From: an uncultured Alphaproteobacteria bacterium
GTDB taxonomy: Bacteria > Pseudomonadota > Alphaproteobacteria > Micropepsales > Micropepsaceae
Length of the DNA stretch: 64,000 nt
Direction: 5' to 3'
NCBI GenBank assembly: GCA_902826695.1
Contig: CADEFU010000010.1
Location: 1 to 64,000 of the forward strand
Shown in pieces: positions 35,314 through 45,244 of the stretch. The translations under genes were made by a program, and so were the position numbers. Below the pieces are notes generated by a model. The model was not told the DNA's origin. It did not search any database and worked only from the letters and a program-made list of their open reading frames with translations. Positions within the stretch are counted from its first letter, which is position 1, and the number at the start of each line of letters is the position of its first letter.

Positions 35314-36570
35314 ATGTCCTCTCCAACCACGTGGCGGAGTTCATTTCAGATCAACACCGCGGAAGCGGCTGCTGAATATCCCGTCGAAGAGAGCGTAGCT
35401 CAAACCAGCGTTGCGGAAGTCGAAGGTGAACCGACAGTTGGAGCGGCAACTCCGCTCACGGACGTCGATCTCGATGACAGTCCGCCAATAAGCTACTCTG
35501 AGGACGAATGGCAGGCCCTGGAGACTCACATGGCTGCCTACTTCAATTCAGACACGGATATTCTCGCGCAGTCGGTTCCGGGGCAGCGTTTCGTTGGAAA
35601 GTGGCGCTTCGTCGCAAAGTACCTCCAAGCGATCGACAAGAAATTCCCGTACAAAGCTGACAAGAACGTCCGAGGGCGGATGGACGGGTTCTTTCAGAAG
35701 TTAGATGAAAGTGCGGAAAATCTGCTGCGCTGGCGAGTGGGTTGGCTGGTTGCCTCACTCGGCGTTCTGTACCTGTGCGCGCTTTCTTTCTCGTGGAGGG
35801 AGCGACCACCTGCTTCACCGCAAGCAAGTGCTGGCGCAGGCCAGCTTGAACGACTCACCCAAGCCGCAGCGGACGCAAACTTGGTATCAACTGACGTTCT
35901 GTTCCTCGTCGTCGTTTTCTTCGTGTGCATAGCTTCTTTTCAAGCTTGGTGGGCGAGAACAGAATCCACCCAGAGAGCCAACCTCAACCTGCAGAATGAG
36001 TTTCAGGCATTTTACCAGTTCACCAAAGTCTTCCCGTTGCATGGGCGTTACATGGCAACGCGAAACGACATCGCAATAACAAGCCCGAGGCCAAAGGACG
36101 CGAAGGAGGAGGAACTGCAAGCGATCGTGCTGAAGATTGAGCGCCTGGTTAAGAACATGGTCTGGACAGCGAAACGCGTCGAGTACTACGAAAAGCGTTT
36201 CGAGGTATCGTACTGGCTGATGATGCACCGGCACATGCAACTCAACGCTGCTCAGATAGGTCTGTTTGCCGGTTTAATCTTTGCGTATCTGTGGGGCGTC
36301 ACGTTGATCGTGGGACCGAGCTTCTCATTGAACGTTGTGGGCGTTGATATTCCCCTCCAGCTTTTTCTCTGGGAACTGGGCGTAATAGTCGCGCTTGGTT
36401 CGATTTTGCTTAGTGAGTTCAAACCAGTTGATGACAGCAAGGCGGTGAAACAAGGCTTGCGCGTCGGAGACTGGACCCGGTTTTCAGCGTTCAACTTGCA
36501 CGGAGAACTTGCAAACGTCGTGGGCGATCAGATTAGGCGAATTCACCAGGAGGAGGGGAAGCACAAGTAA
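35314..36570 (+). CDS. unknown four-helix membrane protein
   Basis: A 418-residue protein. The N-terminal ~130 residues are soluble and acidic (VDLDDSPPISYSEDEWQALE). Two membrane segments follow (GWLVASLGVLYLCALSFSW; VLFLVVVFFVCIASFQAWW), then a ~100-residue charged loop (RTESTQRANLNLQNEFQAFY, LKIERLVKNMVWTAKRVEYY), and two further helices (GLFAGLIFAYLWGVTLIVG; FLWELGVIVALGSILLSEF). No motif I can name. ATG 35314 follows GGGGG; the TTG at 35308 is less likely. Divergent pairing with the 752-residue protein suggests a two-part membrane system carried as island cargo. Confidence 0.6.
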   Translation: MSSPTTWRSSFQINTAEAAAEYPVEESVAQTSVAEVEGEPTVGAATPLTDVDLDDSPPISYSEDEWQALETHMAAYFNSDTDILAQSVPGQRFVGKWRFVAKYLQAIDKKFPYKADKNVRGRMDGFFQKLDESAENLLRWRVGWLVASLGVLYLCALSFSWRERPPASPQASAGAGQLERLTQAAADANLVSTDVLFLVVVFFVCIASFQAWWARTESTQRANLNLQNEFQAFYQFTKVFPLHGRYMATRNDIAITSPRPKDAKEEELQAIVLKIERLVKNMVWTAKRVEYYEKRFEVSYWLMMHRHMQLNAAQIGLFAGLIFAYLWGVTLIVGPSFSLNVVGVDIPLQLFLWELGVIVALGSILLSEFKPVDDSKAVKQGLRVGDWTRFSAFNLHGELANVVGDQIRRIHQEEGKHK

Positions 36571-36698
36571 CATTTTTTGGACTCCGCGATGCGGAGAGCA
36601 CGAACAAGGAGTCTGTTCGTCTTGTGGTGCTATTGGAGCCGCACATTTATCGACGCAGCAAGCTGATCTAGCAGGACGTGCAGTAGCCGGGTAGCAAA

Positions 36699-37187
36699 TA
36701 GATCGCGCGCAAGTCCTTGCCAAGCTGCTTCGCAATCAGAACGGCAAGCGCCAATCGGTTGTTGTGATGCGTGAGCGTGACGGCCAGACCTTCACTGTCG
36801 TAGCGAAGGCTGAGGATGACGCGGTACCGACCGTTGCCACCACAATCAAAGAAGGCTCAACGGTTCACGCTGACGATGCCTCGCACTGGGACGCTCTGCA
36901 CGCCAAGTTCCTCACGAAGCGCATCAACCACAGCGAGGCACTCGCACGCTGGCGCTTGCACGAACATGGCTGCGTCACTTCTCGCGCCTACGTCGCGCTG
37001 AGATCGGAACGCACCACAGCATCAGCGGCAAGTACCTGGCGTCGTATGCGGCTGAAATGGCTTGGCGGGAGGACAACCGCCGGAACAGCAATGGTGAGCA
37101 ATATTTGGCCGCCGAAAGTGCCACTTCGACACACCCTGTATCCCGCCAGTGGAAGGATTATTGGCAGCGCCGTCAACCAAATAAATA
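36699..37187 (+). pseudogene. IS1595-family transposase remnant
   Basis: The readable part NQNGKRQSVVVMRERDG, then GSTVHADDASHWDALHAKFL and TKRINHSEA, is the ISXO2-like (IS1595) transposase core. After HSEA the frame breaks. The continuation is readable in another frame (ARLRRAEIG-type, then HHSISGKYLASYAAEMAWRE and HPVSRQWKDYWQRR). The N-terminal part is missing and no flanking inverted repeats could be identified. The gene is therefore dead. Confidence 0.75.
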
Positions 37188-37241
37188 GTTGATTCGTTGA
37201 GTCAGGTATATGCTAGAGTCAACCCCGTGAGGACACGGTAC

Positions 37242-37859
37242 ATGTCTCAACAGCAACAATTTCAATTTGACAGGGCAAAGTTCAAAGAGCTTGCGCTCTA
37301 CATCGCGACGCGCTCGCCGCCAGACCGGCTTGGGGCTGTGAAGTATCACAAGTGCCTGTACTACGCGGACATGTTGAACTTCGTCACGCGCGGGCATCCC
37401 TTGACCGGCACCACATACCGGAAGCGCCGCCTTGGACCCACGAGCGATCATTTGCCATCCGTTCACCGCGAACTTGTAGCCGATGGCGCGCTTGAGATTA
37501 GCGACGTTCCATATTTTGGCTTTCTGAAAAAGGAATACCGTGCGAAGCGCGAGCCGGACCTGCAGCGATTCAGCGCTGAGGAAATCGCATTAATCGACGA
37601 CGTGATTCTTTTCGTGTGTCAAGAGCACACCGCAGCGGGCATCAGTGAATTCAGTCATAATCTCGCATGGGAAGCTACTGCGCAGGGCGAGGTTATCCCT
37701 TACTATTCCGCCTTCCTGATAATTCCCGAAGACGTATCAGACGCGGCGTTTGATGCCGCTTCGCGAGAGGCCTCGGCGATTGAAAGTGCTCAAGCCCGCA
37801 AGCCCGTGGAGTATCCGCTTTTCCGATCTCTTCACCGCAGGGATGTGGCGGTGCGGTGA
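37242..37859 (+). CDS. Panacea-domain (DUF4065/SocA-like) antitoxin
   Basis: A 205-residue protein. LGAVKYHKCLYYADMLNFVT, then GHPLTGTTYRKRRLGPTSDH and LVADGALEISDV are the Panacea core; YFGFLKKEYRAKREPDLQRF, EEIALIDDVILFVCQEHTAA and EATAQGEVIPYYSAFLI follow. Panacea proteins are known to neutralise many different toxins, each bound directly. ATG 37242 has GAGGA upstream; the earlier in-frame start at 37197 is not supported. Its last 17 bases overlap the start of a small ORF, the typical layout of an antitoxin-toxin pair. Confidence 0.82.
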   Translation: MSQQQQFQFDRAKFKELALYIATRSPPDRLGAVKYHKCLYYADMLNFVTRGHPLTGTTYRKRRLGPTSDHLPSVHRELVADGALEISDVPYFGFLKKEYRAKREPDLQRFSAEEIALIDDVILFVCQEHTAAGISEFSHNLAWEATAQGEVIPYYSAFLIIPEDVSDAAFDAASREASAIESAQARKPVEYPLFRSLHRRDVAVR

Positions 37860-38073
37860 CCGCCACACTCGTCTTCAAGAACTGCTAGACGCCCTTGAGC
37901 TTGCCGTCGAACATGACCCAAGGCGCGTTGGTGAAAAGCACCCGGGCTGGACCAACAAAGAGATGTGGGTCGCGCAGCTTCCGCGCCTGAGACTCGAACC
38001 AGACCTGTTCGTCCTTTACGAAATTCATGATGACGACGGCATCGTCGTCTTCTGGATCATCGGGTTCGTTTAA
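37843..38073 (+). CDS. candidate RelE-like toxin of the Panacea pair
   Basis: A 76-residue ORF. RLQELLDALELAVEHDPRRV is followed by a C-terminal LEPDLFVLYEIHDDDGIVVF, a strand pair resembling RelE/ParE (ViYeIdddegiV). It overlaps the antitoxin gene by 17 bases. The N-terminus is short for RelE. The antitoxin frame's GTG at 37856 gives VTATLVFKN before a stop, so an ancestral start could have been lost by a frameshift. Functional status uncertain. Confidence 0.5.
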   Translation: MWRCGDRHTRLQELLDALELAVEHDPRRVGEKHPGWTNKEMWVAQLPRLRLEPDLFVLYEIHDDDGIVVFWIIGFV

Positions 38074-38200
38074 CGTACCAACTCCCACACGTACTGTTGA
38101 CCCACCCCCGGCATAGACCGCACTAGGCCGCGGTTCTTTGACCAGTGTTTCAGGTTCGCGGTCGTGCGTTTCATCATGAGGCGGCACAGGCCCTTACGCC

Positions 38201-38557
38201 ATGCACAACGTGCTTTGGTTCAATTCGAATGATGAGTGCGCAGATTTCCTCAAGACGTACTGGGACCCAGTATTCGGGGAAATTGACGACGCCGAGCTTG
38301 AGGAATTTGAGACTGTTACAGAGGAAATCCGGCAATCCGGCCTCACCGAAGATGCACTCAGGGTCCTATCGAGGGGCTATCAGGAATTTATGTGGAGTGG
38401 AACCTTCGCTGAGCTATGCGCCGGAGAGAAAGAGATACCCCGGCAGAATGTTGCAAAATTCAGGGGGCGCTCAAAGAAGACTATAAAGCCGGTCGGATCA
38501 TCCAAAGACGTCGAGCGGTTCATCGAGTTTCTACAAGAGATACAGGACAACGACTGA
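38201..38557 (+). CDS. acidic hypothetical island protein
   Basis: A 118-residue acidic protein: MHNVLWFNSNDECADFLKTY and the following GEIDDAELEEFETVTEEIRQ, then YQEFMWSGTFAELCAGEKEI, and a basic patch FRGRSKKTIKPVGSSKDVER before a short acidic end. I recognise no family. It stands between the Panacea pair and the convergent hsdR gene and ends 29 bases before the hsdR stop. Confidence 0.5.
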   Translation: MHNVLWFNSNDECADFLKTYWDPVFGEIDDAELEEFETVTEEIRQSGLTEDALRVLSRGYQEFMWSGTFAELCAGEKEIPRQNVAKFRGRSKKTIKPVGSSKDVERFIEFLQEIQDND

Positions 38558-38586
38558 ACCACGCTGCCAATGGCCGCCCATCGTCT

Positions 38587-41500
38587 TCAACGATTCGAAG
38601 CTGTAGCTCCGCGTGCGCGCAGTGCTTCGTACAAGCGCGCCGGGCCCAAGAGCACGTCCCTTAGCCCCGCCCTCACCTTCGCGGAGTCTAAGGCTTGCTT
38701 GCTCATTGTGGAGTGTGCCGCGTAGGCGTCCATGATCGCATCCATGATCGCGTCCGACAGATCGGGGGAGTTTGAGAATTGCTCTTTCGTATTGTTCGTC
38801 GCTTGCTGGACAAGCCTTTCGGACTCCAACAGCTTCCCCTTCAGCACATCGTTCACATAAACTAACCCGTCGTCGTCGGTCAGATCACCCTCGAACAGGT
38901 CATTCACGCGGGCAATGATTTCCGCCCACCGCGCCTTTTCCCTCTCGTGGATTTCTCCCCCACCAACATCGGTCAAGGGTTGCAGCTTTGGACCGTCTTC
39001 GCTGAAGCCTAACGGCAACGTGCGCTTGCCCTGATCCTTCAGGCTGTGATGCGTCAGAACAACCTTCGACAGGTCGATCCCTTCCCGTTCGCGCCCAAAC
39101 TCCAACAGAGGAATGAGGCGCTTGTAGAAGATCGCCCGCTTCTCGATCTCCGTGTTCCCGTAGTCGAAGATTTGAGACAGAAAGACATATATTCTCTGAA
39201 ATGCGCCCATGTCCGTCTTGAAGAGGATCAGCGCGTTGATCGTATCCGTTGCAGCTTGCGCGGCTGCCGCATCATTCTTGGCATTCGCTGTCTCAAGCGC
39301 TAACTGCGCTGCTCTGAAACGTTTCAAAAGGCGATCAGCGACCGGCTCCAATGCGGCGATCAAATCGCTCTGCTTGGACTTGGGGTTCATTTCTGCCGCG
39401 ACCACACGATCCACTTCGAAGGTATCGTAGTGACCAGACGCGTCCAGCTTGGCCCGCAGATTGAAAACAATGTTGGGATCGGTCGCTGCTTCAAGTTCGG
39501 CGGTCGCGTAGTAGGTCTTGAAGGCCGCAAGAACTTCATCGGCGTTGTTTACGAAGTCCACGACGTATGTCGTATCCTTGCCGGGATACGCGCGGTTCAG
39601 CCGAGACAGTGTTTGCACCGCTTGAATCCCAGCGAGCCGGCGATCAATATACATTCCGCAAAGCAGCGGCTGATCGAACCCGGTCTGAAATTTGTTGGCA
39701 ACAAGCAGGATATGATAGTCGCCTGTGTTGAAGGCTTCGCGTATCTCGCGGCCCTTCAGTCCTGGGTTCAACGCTTTGCTCGTCTCGCTGAAAGGGTCAG
39801 GGCTGGATTCCGTGTCGTTCACTTCGCCGGAAAACGCGACCAACGTCCCGATCTTGTAGCCGTTGGACTTTATGTACTTCTCGATGGCGAGCTGCCAACG
39901 AACAGCTTCCAACCGGCTGGCAACAACAACCATCGCCTTCGCCTTGCCCGATAGAAGCGGGGCAACATTCTCACGGAAGTGCTCAACAACCACCTGGACC
40001 TTTTGCGAGATGTTGTAAGGGTGGAGCCTTACCCAGCGCATGATCCGCTTCATCGCGGCAGAGCGTTCGACCTCGGTTTCGTCGAACTCGCGTTCTTCCG
40101 TCGCGAGGCGGAAGGCCAGGCTATAGGGCGTGTAGTTCTTCAAGACGTCGAGGATAAAGCCTTCCTCGATTGCTTGCCGCATCGAATAGACATGAAACGG
40201 TGCAGGAAGGTTGGTGGGTCCAGCCGGTGCATCCGGCTTGGGCCGCCGCCCAAACAGCTCTAACGTCTTTGCCTTAGGCGTCGCTGTGAAGGCGACATAG
40301 GTGACACCGCTTTCTTTTACGCGCGCGGCCATCTGCATCGCGAGAATGTCTTCAGTGCTTACCTCGCCGCCGTCTTCAAGCTCTTTGAATTCTTCGGCGG
40401 AAAGAACCTGTTTCAGCTTTGCAGCGGCTTCGCCCGTTTGGGAACTGTGCGCCTCATCGGCAATGACGGCGAAACGCTTCCCTTGCGTTGCCGCGAGTTC
40501 CCGCACGGCCTCAATAGCAAACGGGAAGGTCTGGATCGTACAGACGATGATCTTTTTGCCCTCCGCCAACGCCTTCGCAAGACCACCGCTTTTGCTCTCG
40601 CTGTCGCTCTTGATCTTGGCAACGACGCCCGTAGTGCGCTGGAAATCGAACAGGGCTTCTTGCAGTTGGCTGTCGATGACGTTGCGGTCCGACACGACCA
40701 AGACGGAGTCGAAGACCTTCTTGCTTCCCGCGTCATGCAGGTCACTGAGGAAATGCGCGGACCAAGCAATGGAGTTAGTTTTGCCCGATCCCGCCGAATG
40801 CTGGATCAAATACTTGCCCCCCGCCCCTTCTTTCGCGATGACGGCTTGCAGTTTGCGCGTGGCGTCAAGTTGGTGATAGCGCGGGAAGATGACCGCCTTG
40901 GCCTGTTTTTTCTCGTCGCGTTGGGTGACCAAGTAGCGGCCAATGATTTCCAACCAAGATTCGCGCTGCCAGACCTCTTCCCACAAATAGCTGGTGCGGT
41001 GGCCGCCCTTTTCATTGACAGGGTTGCCCTTGCCGCCCTGATCGCCTTTGTTGAACGGAAGGAAGGTCGTTGCAGGTCCCAGCAGCTTCGTGGCCATGCG
41101 CACTTCGCTGTTGCTGACGGCGAAATGAACGAGCGCACCGGATGGAAACGTCAGCAGCGGCTCGGCGGATTGCCCCTTGGGCTTCGGATGCCGGTCGTAA
41201 CGGTACTGGTCGACCGCATCTTCCACGCTTTGAGTGAAGTCGGTTTTCAGTTCGACGGTGGCGACCGGAAGCCCGTTAAGAAACAGAACAAGGTCGATAC
41301 TGTTTTCATTGGTAGCCGAATATCGAACTTGCCTGACGACGCGAAGGCGGTTCGCGGTGTACTTCGCCATCAAATCCGCATTCATCGCCAATGCGGGCTT
41401 GAACTGTGCGAGCGCAAGCGGTTGCCGTAACCCGATCAATTCGACGCCATGGCGCAGAATGTCCAGCGTGCCGCGCGTGTCCAATTGTTGGCGGATGCGG

Positions 41501-41715
41501 TCGCAGAGCACGCCTTCTGCCGATGCGCCATGACCTTTGCTAAGCACTTCCCACGCGCTGGGTTGTGTCACCTGAATCCAAGCGGTCACGTCGGACGGAA
41601 ACAGTGCCCGCGCCCGATCGTACTTCGTTGCATCGCCTTCCCCGTAAAGCCAGCCTTGGGTCGCGAGATTGTCGCAGACTTCCGTCTCGAAGCTGACTTC
41701 CTTGTGAAGGCTCAT
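38587..41715 (-). CDS. hsdR: type I restriction enzyme, R subunit
   Basis: A 1042-residue restriction and translocation subunit. The N-terminal nuclease domain has IDLVLFLNGLPVATVELKTD (the PD-ExK-type D...ExK core) and QYRYDRHPK. The motor has HSAGSGKTNSIAW (Walker A), VIADEAHSSQTG (motif II, DEAH) and FTATPKAKTLELFG (motif III); VANKFQTGFDQP and TLSRLNRAYPGKD (motifs V/VI) follow. With hsdM and hsdS it cleaves DNA lacking the methyl mark after ATP-driven translocation. It overlaps hsdS by four bases (ATGA) and is the last gene of the operon. Confidence 0.95.
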   Translation of the reverse strand: MSLHKEVSFETEVCDNLATQGWLYGEGDATKYDRARALFPSDVTAWIQVTQPSAWEVLSKGHGASAEGVLCDRIRQQLDTRGTLDILRHGVELIGLRQPLALAQFKPALAMNADLMAKYTANRLRVVRQVRYSATNENSIDLVLFLNGLPVATVELKTDFTQSVEDAVDQYRYDRHPKPKGQSAEPLLTFPSGALVHFAVSNSEVRMATKLLGPATTFLPFNKGDQGGKGNPVNEKGGHRTSYLWEEVWQRESWLEIIGRYLVTQRDEKKQAKAVIFPRYHQLDATRKLQAVIAKEGAGGKYLIQHSAGSGKTNSIAWSAHFLSDLHDAGSKKVFDSVLVVSDRNVIDSQLQEALFDFQRTTGVVAKIKSDSESKSGGLAKALAEGKKIIVCTIQTFPFAIEAVRELAATQGKRFAVIADEAHSSQTGEAAAKLKQVLSAEEFKELEDGGEVSTEDILAMQMAARVKESGVTYVAFTATPKAKTLELFGRRPKPDAPAGPTNLPAPFHVYSMRQAIEEGFILDVLKNYTPYSLAFRLATEEREFDETEVERSAAMKRIMRWVRLHPYNISQKVQVVVEHFRENVAPLLSGKAKAMVVVASRLEAVRWQLAIEKYIKSNGYKIGTLVAFSGEVNDTESSPDPFSETSKALNPGLKGREIREAFNTGDYHILLVANKFQTGFDQPLLCGMYIDRRLAGIQAVQTLSRLNRAYPGKDTTYVVDFVNNADEVLAAFKTYYATAELEAATDPNIVFNLRAKLDASGHYDTFEVDRVVAAEMNPKSKQSDLIAALEPVADRLLKRFRAAQLALETANAKNDAAAAQAATDTINALILFKTDMGAFQRIYVFLSQIFDYGNTEIEKRAIFYKRLIPLLEFGREREGIDLSKVVLTHHSLKDQGKRTLPLGFSEDGPKLQPLTDVGGGEIHEREKARWAEIIARVNDLFEGDLTDDDGLVYVNDVLKGKLLESERLVQQATNNTKEQFSNSPDLSDAIMDAIMDAYAAHSTMSKQALDSAKVRAGLRDVLLGPARLYEALRARGATASNR

Positions 41716-43016
41716 GCGGCTACCGCTTCCTTGGGCACCAAACCGCGCACGTCGATCTTGCCGGTGACAGCGGCGGAGACGAGCGCGCTTCGGCGCTCAT
41801 GGAGCAATTTGATTCCCTCTTCGGCCTCAGCGATCAAGTCACCTAGTTGCAGAGAAGCTTTGTCGAGGTGCGCAGCTATCGCGTCTTGTTCGGGTTTCGG
41901 CGGAACCGGAAATTTCTCGGGCAGGATGTGCTTATTGTTTATCTGCGGCACGGTCGACACGTCTGCAAGCTCGCTGAGCCCCCTCGCCTTGAGGCAATAC
42001 GCCAAAAACCGGACTGCAATACGACTCACAACTTCCCACCCCATCAGGTTGGGATCAATCAAGCTGGGCCTAGTCACAACATTGACTTTGTTCGAAAAAA
42101 TCGCCGCGCCCCTCTTTGGAAACACAACAAAATTGTTTCTACATCGCAGCGGTCGAGCAACCGTTTCCTCAACAAACCAATCCCAGGACGCAATCTCAAG
42201 GTCTTCAGGGGACAGTGACGCTACTTTAAGGAAAGGCACTGCACCTTCATCGACAACCGCGCCATCTGCGATAGATTCCGATCCAAAGAGATAGCCCATA
42301 TCCCTCCCGCGAAGCACCTCCCAGTGCACCGGCACGTTGCCCAACCACTCCACACCCGACGGCTTCATCGGCGCATTCGGGTTGAGGCCTTTGGTGACCG
42401 CGCGCGTGATGACGGCTTGGCGCTTTTCTTTCAGCAATTCGATGAGGCGCTTCTGTTCCTCCACCAACGCATCGGTCTTGGCGGTTTCGTGGTCAAGGAA
42501 AGCGACGATTGCCTCTTGTTCATTTTTGCTAGGAAGAAGCACTGGAATTCTGGAGTGATATTCAGGGTCTAGGTCCCATTGATTGACCCGTATTCCCTTC
42601 GATAGCGACAAGTACCCAGCCGTGTACTCCGGTGAACGAAACAAGTAGTGCAGAAATTGGTTATCTTCTTGATGTTTCGCACGGTAGACAAAATACGCGG
42701 GGCTGACGATTCCACGATGTTCCGAAATACCGACGGAACCCTGCCAAGCTTTCATCTTGTTGATTGCTAGGTCGCCGGGTTCGACCAGTTGATATGTGTT
42801 CAGATCATCCGATGCGTTGTTAAAATTGTCGTCACGGCTTGCCTTCGGAATTACTCCGAAGTCCCTGTACACCGATAGCAATTGCTCCGTCCCAAAGCCA
42901 TCACGTTTGACGCGACGAAAGAGCGTCCAAAACGGATGCACTCTCCAGGTTGCCGGCACATTTCCTAGCCAACCCAATCCCACCGACTTGTATTGCTCGT
43001 ACCGTTTAAAGCTCAT
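41712..43016 (-). CDS. hsdS: type I restriction-modification specificity subunit
   Basis: A 434-residue DNA-recognition subunit with two target-recognition halves. Each starts with the same kind of phrase ([14 protein letters not shown] near the N-terminus; [13 protein letters not shown] at about res 222) and ends in a conserved helical spacer ([40 protein letters not shown]). The two halves are intact, so a bipartite recognition sequence is expected; its bases cannot be told by eye. It is the middle gene of hsdM-hsdS-hsdR, with four-base overlaps on both sides. Confidence 0.94.
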   Translation of the reverse strand: MSFKRYEQYKSVGLGWLGNVPATWRVHPFWTLFRRVKRDGFGTEQLLSVYRDFGVIPKASRDDNFNNASDDLNTYQLVEPGDLAINKMKAWQGSVGISEHRGIVSPAYFVYRAKHQEDNQFLHYLFRSPEYTAGYLSLSKGIRVNQWDLDPEYHSRIPVLLPSKNEQEAIVAFLDHETAKTDALVEEQKRLIELLKEKRQAVITRAVTKGLNPNAPMKPSGVEWLGNVPVHWEVLRGRDMGYLFGSESIADGAVVDEGAVPFLKVASLSPEDLEIASWDWFVEETVARPLRCRNNFVVFPKRGAAIFSNKVNVVTRPSLIDPNLMGWEVVSRIAVRFLAYCLKARGLSELADVSTVPQINNKHILPEKFPVPPKPEQDAIAAHLDKASLQLGDLIAEAEEGIKLLHERRSALVSAAVTGKIDVRGLVPKEAVAA

Positions 43017-44857
43017 GCTGCGAGTCCGTCGATCATCGACTTAATCCGATCGGTTGCGAGCTTTAGTTCGGCGTCGATTTCATCCAAAGGTCGCGGCGGT
43101 TCAAAAACATAGAAGTGCCGGTTGAATGGGATTTCATAGCCGGTCTTCGTCTTTTCATCATCAATCCAGGCATCGGCAGCATGAGGCAGGACCTCGCGCC
43201 GAAAATATGCGTCTACATTCTCCGATAGCGGAATATTTTCTGTATCCCGCAAACTTGCGTCCGATTGCGGCTTTCCCTTCTGTTTCCCTTTCTCGCCCTT
43301 CAAGATGTTGCCTTTCTCATCGCGCAGGGGGCGTTCGACAGTAATGGCGCGATAACCGAAGTCCGTATTGGTGAAGTTTCTAGAAATCGGGGCGAGCTTG
43401 ACCCTGCCGCCACTCGGCGCTTTGGGTGCAGCATCTCCATCAATCAGGACTTGCTGACCCACTTCTTTGCCGTCTGCGGCGAACACGGTCGCAAGCTGGG
43501 CTTCCTGAAATTGCCCAAAGAGGCGCGTGATCGTGGCGATGTGCTCGTCACTGAGTTCCTTGCGCTTGGAACCCAAGCTCTTGCGCATCCTCTGCCAAAA
43601 TGCGCTGGCGTCAATCAGTTGCACCTTGCCCTTGCGCGCGGCGGGCTTGCGGTTCGACAGAATCCAGACATAGGTCGAAATGCCGGTGTTGTAAAACATG
43701 TCGGTGGGCAAGCCGATGATCGCCTCAACCAAATCATTCTCTAACACGTAGCGGCGAATTTCGCTCTCGCCGCTACCAGCACCGCCGGTGAACAGCGGCG
43801 AGCCGTTCAGGACGATGCCAAAGCGGCTGCCGCCGTCTTTCGCCGGGCGCATCTTCGACAGCAGGTGCATGAGGAAAAGCAGCGAGCCATCGGACACGCG
43901 TGGCAGGCCCGGACCAAAGCGGCCATCGAAGCCTTTCTGCTCGTGCTCGCTTCGAACTTCTTTTTCTACTTTCTTCCACTCAACGCCGAACGGCGGATTG
44001 GAAAGCATATAGTCGAACTTTGCGTGCGGATGGCCATCATCGGACAGCGTATTGCCCGCAATGATATTGGCAACGTCCTGCCCCTTGATCAGCATGTCCG
44101 CTTTGCAAATCGCATAGGATTCGTCGTTCAGTTCCTGCCCGAACATGGTCAGGCGCGCCTGTGGATTCAGGCCAGCCAGATGTTCGCCGGCGATGGACAG
44201 CATGCCGCCGGTTCCGGCAGTGGGATCGTAGATCGTGCGCACCACACCCGGCTTCGATAAAATCTCGTCGTCCTCGACGAACAGCAGGTTGACCATGAGA
44301 CGGATGACTTCGCGGGGCGTGAAATGTTCCCCCGCCGTCTCGTTCGAAAGTTCCGCGAATTTGCGGATCAGTTCCTCGAACACCAAACCCATTTGCGCGT
44401 TGCTGATCGCGTCGGGGTGCAGGTCCATGCGCGCGAACTTTTCCGTCACCTGGTAGAGCAAACCGCACTTCGCCAGCTTCTCCACCTGAGTTTGGAAGTC
44501 GAAGCGGTCGAAAATATCGCGCACGGCTGGCGAAAACGCCTGAACGTAGCTGAAGAGGTTTTCGCGGATATGATCCGAGTCGCCCAGCAGCTTGACCATG
44601 TCCAAGGGCGACGTGTTGTAGAAGCTCTGCCCCGCCTTCCGAAGAATGAAGGGTTCCGGGTTCACACCGGCTTTCTTCTTCGCCGCCAATTCAGCCAGCA
44701 CGGCAGTCTTTGTCGATTCCAAGACGCAATCCAGACGCCGTAAGACCGTGAAGGGCAGAATGACCTTGCCATAGTCGGATTGCTTGTAATCGCCCCTCAA
44801 GAGATCGGCGACGGACCAGATGAAGGCAGAGAGATTGCTCGCTTTTTCAGATTTCAC
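43013..44857 (-). CDS. hsdM: type I restriction-modification methyltransferase subunit
   Basis: A 614-residue N6-adenine methyltransferase. The N-terminal helical domain ([39 protein letters not shown]) is typical of HsdM_N. The catalytic domain has the SAM motif [11 protein letters not shown] (motif I), [13 protein letters not shown] upstream and the catalytic NPPFGVEWK (motif IV, NPPF). The C-terminal extension ([20 protein letters not shown]) is usual in one subgroup. With HsdS it protects host DNA by adenine methylation. First gene of the operon. Confidence 0.95.
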   Translation of the reverse strand: MKSEKASNLSAFIWSVADLLRGDYKQSDYGKVILPFTVLRRLDCVLESTKTAVLAELAAKKKAGVNPEPFILRKAGQSFYNTSPLDMVKLLGDSDHIRENLFSYVQAFSPAVRDIFDRFDFQTQVEKLAKCGLLYQVTEKFARMDLHPDAISNAQMGLVFEELIRKFAELSNETAGEHFTPREVIRLMVNLLFVEDDEILSKPGVVRTIYDPTAGTGGMLSIAGEHLAGLNPQARLTMFGQELNDESYAICKADMLIKGQDVANIIAGNTLSDDGHPHAKFDYMLSNPPFGVEWKKVEKEVRSEHEQKGFDGRFGPGLPRVSDGSLLFLMHLLSKMRPAKDGGSRFGIVLNGSPLFTGGAGSGESEIRRYVLENDLVEAIIGLPTDMFYNTGISTYVWILSNRKPAARKGKVQLIDASAFWQRMRKSLGSKRKELSDEHIATITRLFGQFQEAQLATVFAADGKEVGQQVLIDGDAAPKAPSGGRVKLAPISRNFTNTDFGYRAITVERPLRDEKGNILKGEKGKQKGKPQSDASLRDTENIPLSENVDAYFRREVLPHAADAWIDDEKTKTGYEIPFNRHFYVFEPPRPLDEIDAELKLATDRIKSMIDGLAA

Positions 44858-45130
44858 GGCTCGAATTACCCCGAATGGAAGAACGGACTACGTGGTTCGC
44901 GTGCCTGCGCGGTCTGTATCTTGTTTTACGACCCGGCCCGACGCGCAGTCCACCAGAATGAGGTTTGACTAGAGGAAACGAGCCTCCACAAGGCGCATCG
45001 ATACAATTCGTCGGGAGCAACGACCAAACGGTTGCCCGCCATGCAGCTCGAAAAACAACCGAGAGACGAACAGGCCTTCGACTGCCTCGATTGACTATAA
45101 TCGCGAGATGATTCGCACTCGGAGTCTTGC

Positions 45131-45244
45131 ATGGCAAAATTGTCGGAGGCAGCTACTCGCGTAGAAATCCTTGACCTTTGGCATTACTGGTCACGCCGCA
45201 ATCGATACCCGGTCAATGCCGCGTTGAATCACCACAATGTCTAA
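45131..45244 (+). CDS. possible 37-residue leader/small protein
   Basis: MAKLSEAATRVEILDLWHYW and then SRRNRYPVNAALNHHNV. It overlaps the start of the next gene by eight bases, which would permit translational coupling. Its own ribosome site is weak and no family is recognised. The ~270 bases before it, back to the hsdM start, hold no other candidate gene; they must carry the hsd promoter on the minus strand. Confidence 0.3.
   Translation: MAKLSEAATRVEILDLWHYWSRRNRYPVNAALNHHNV

Noticed and set aside
36764..37192. 142-codon ORF taken as an intact gene
   Set aside because: Its first half matches an IS1595 transposase but the second half is out of frame with the rest, so I list it as a pseudogene.
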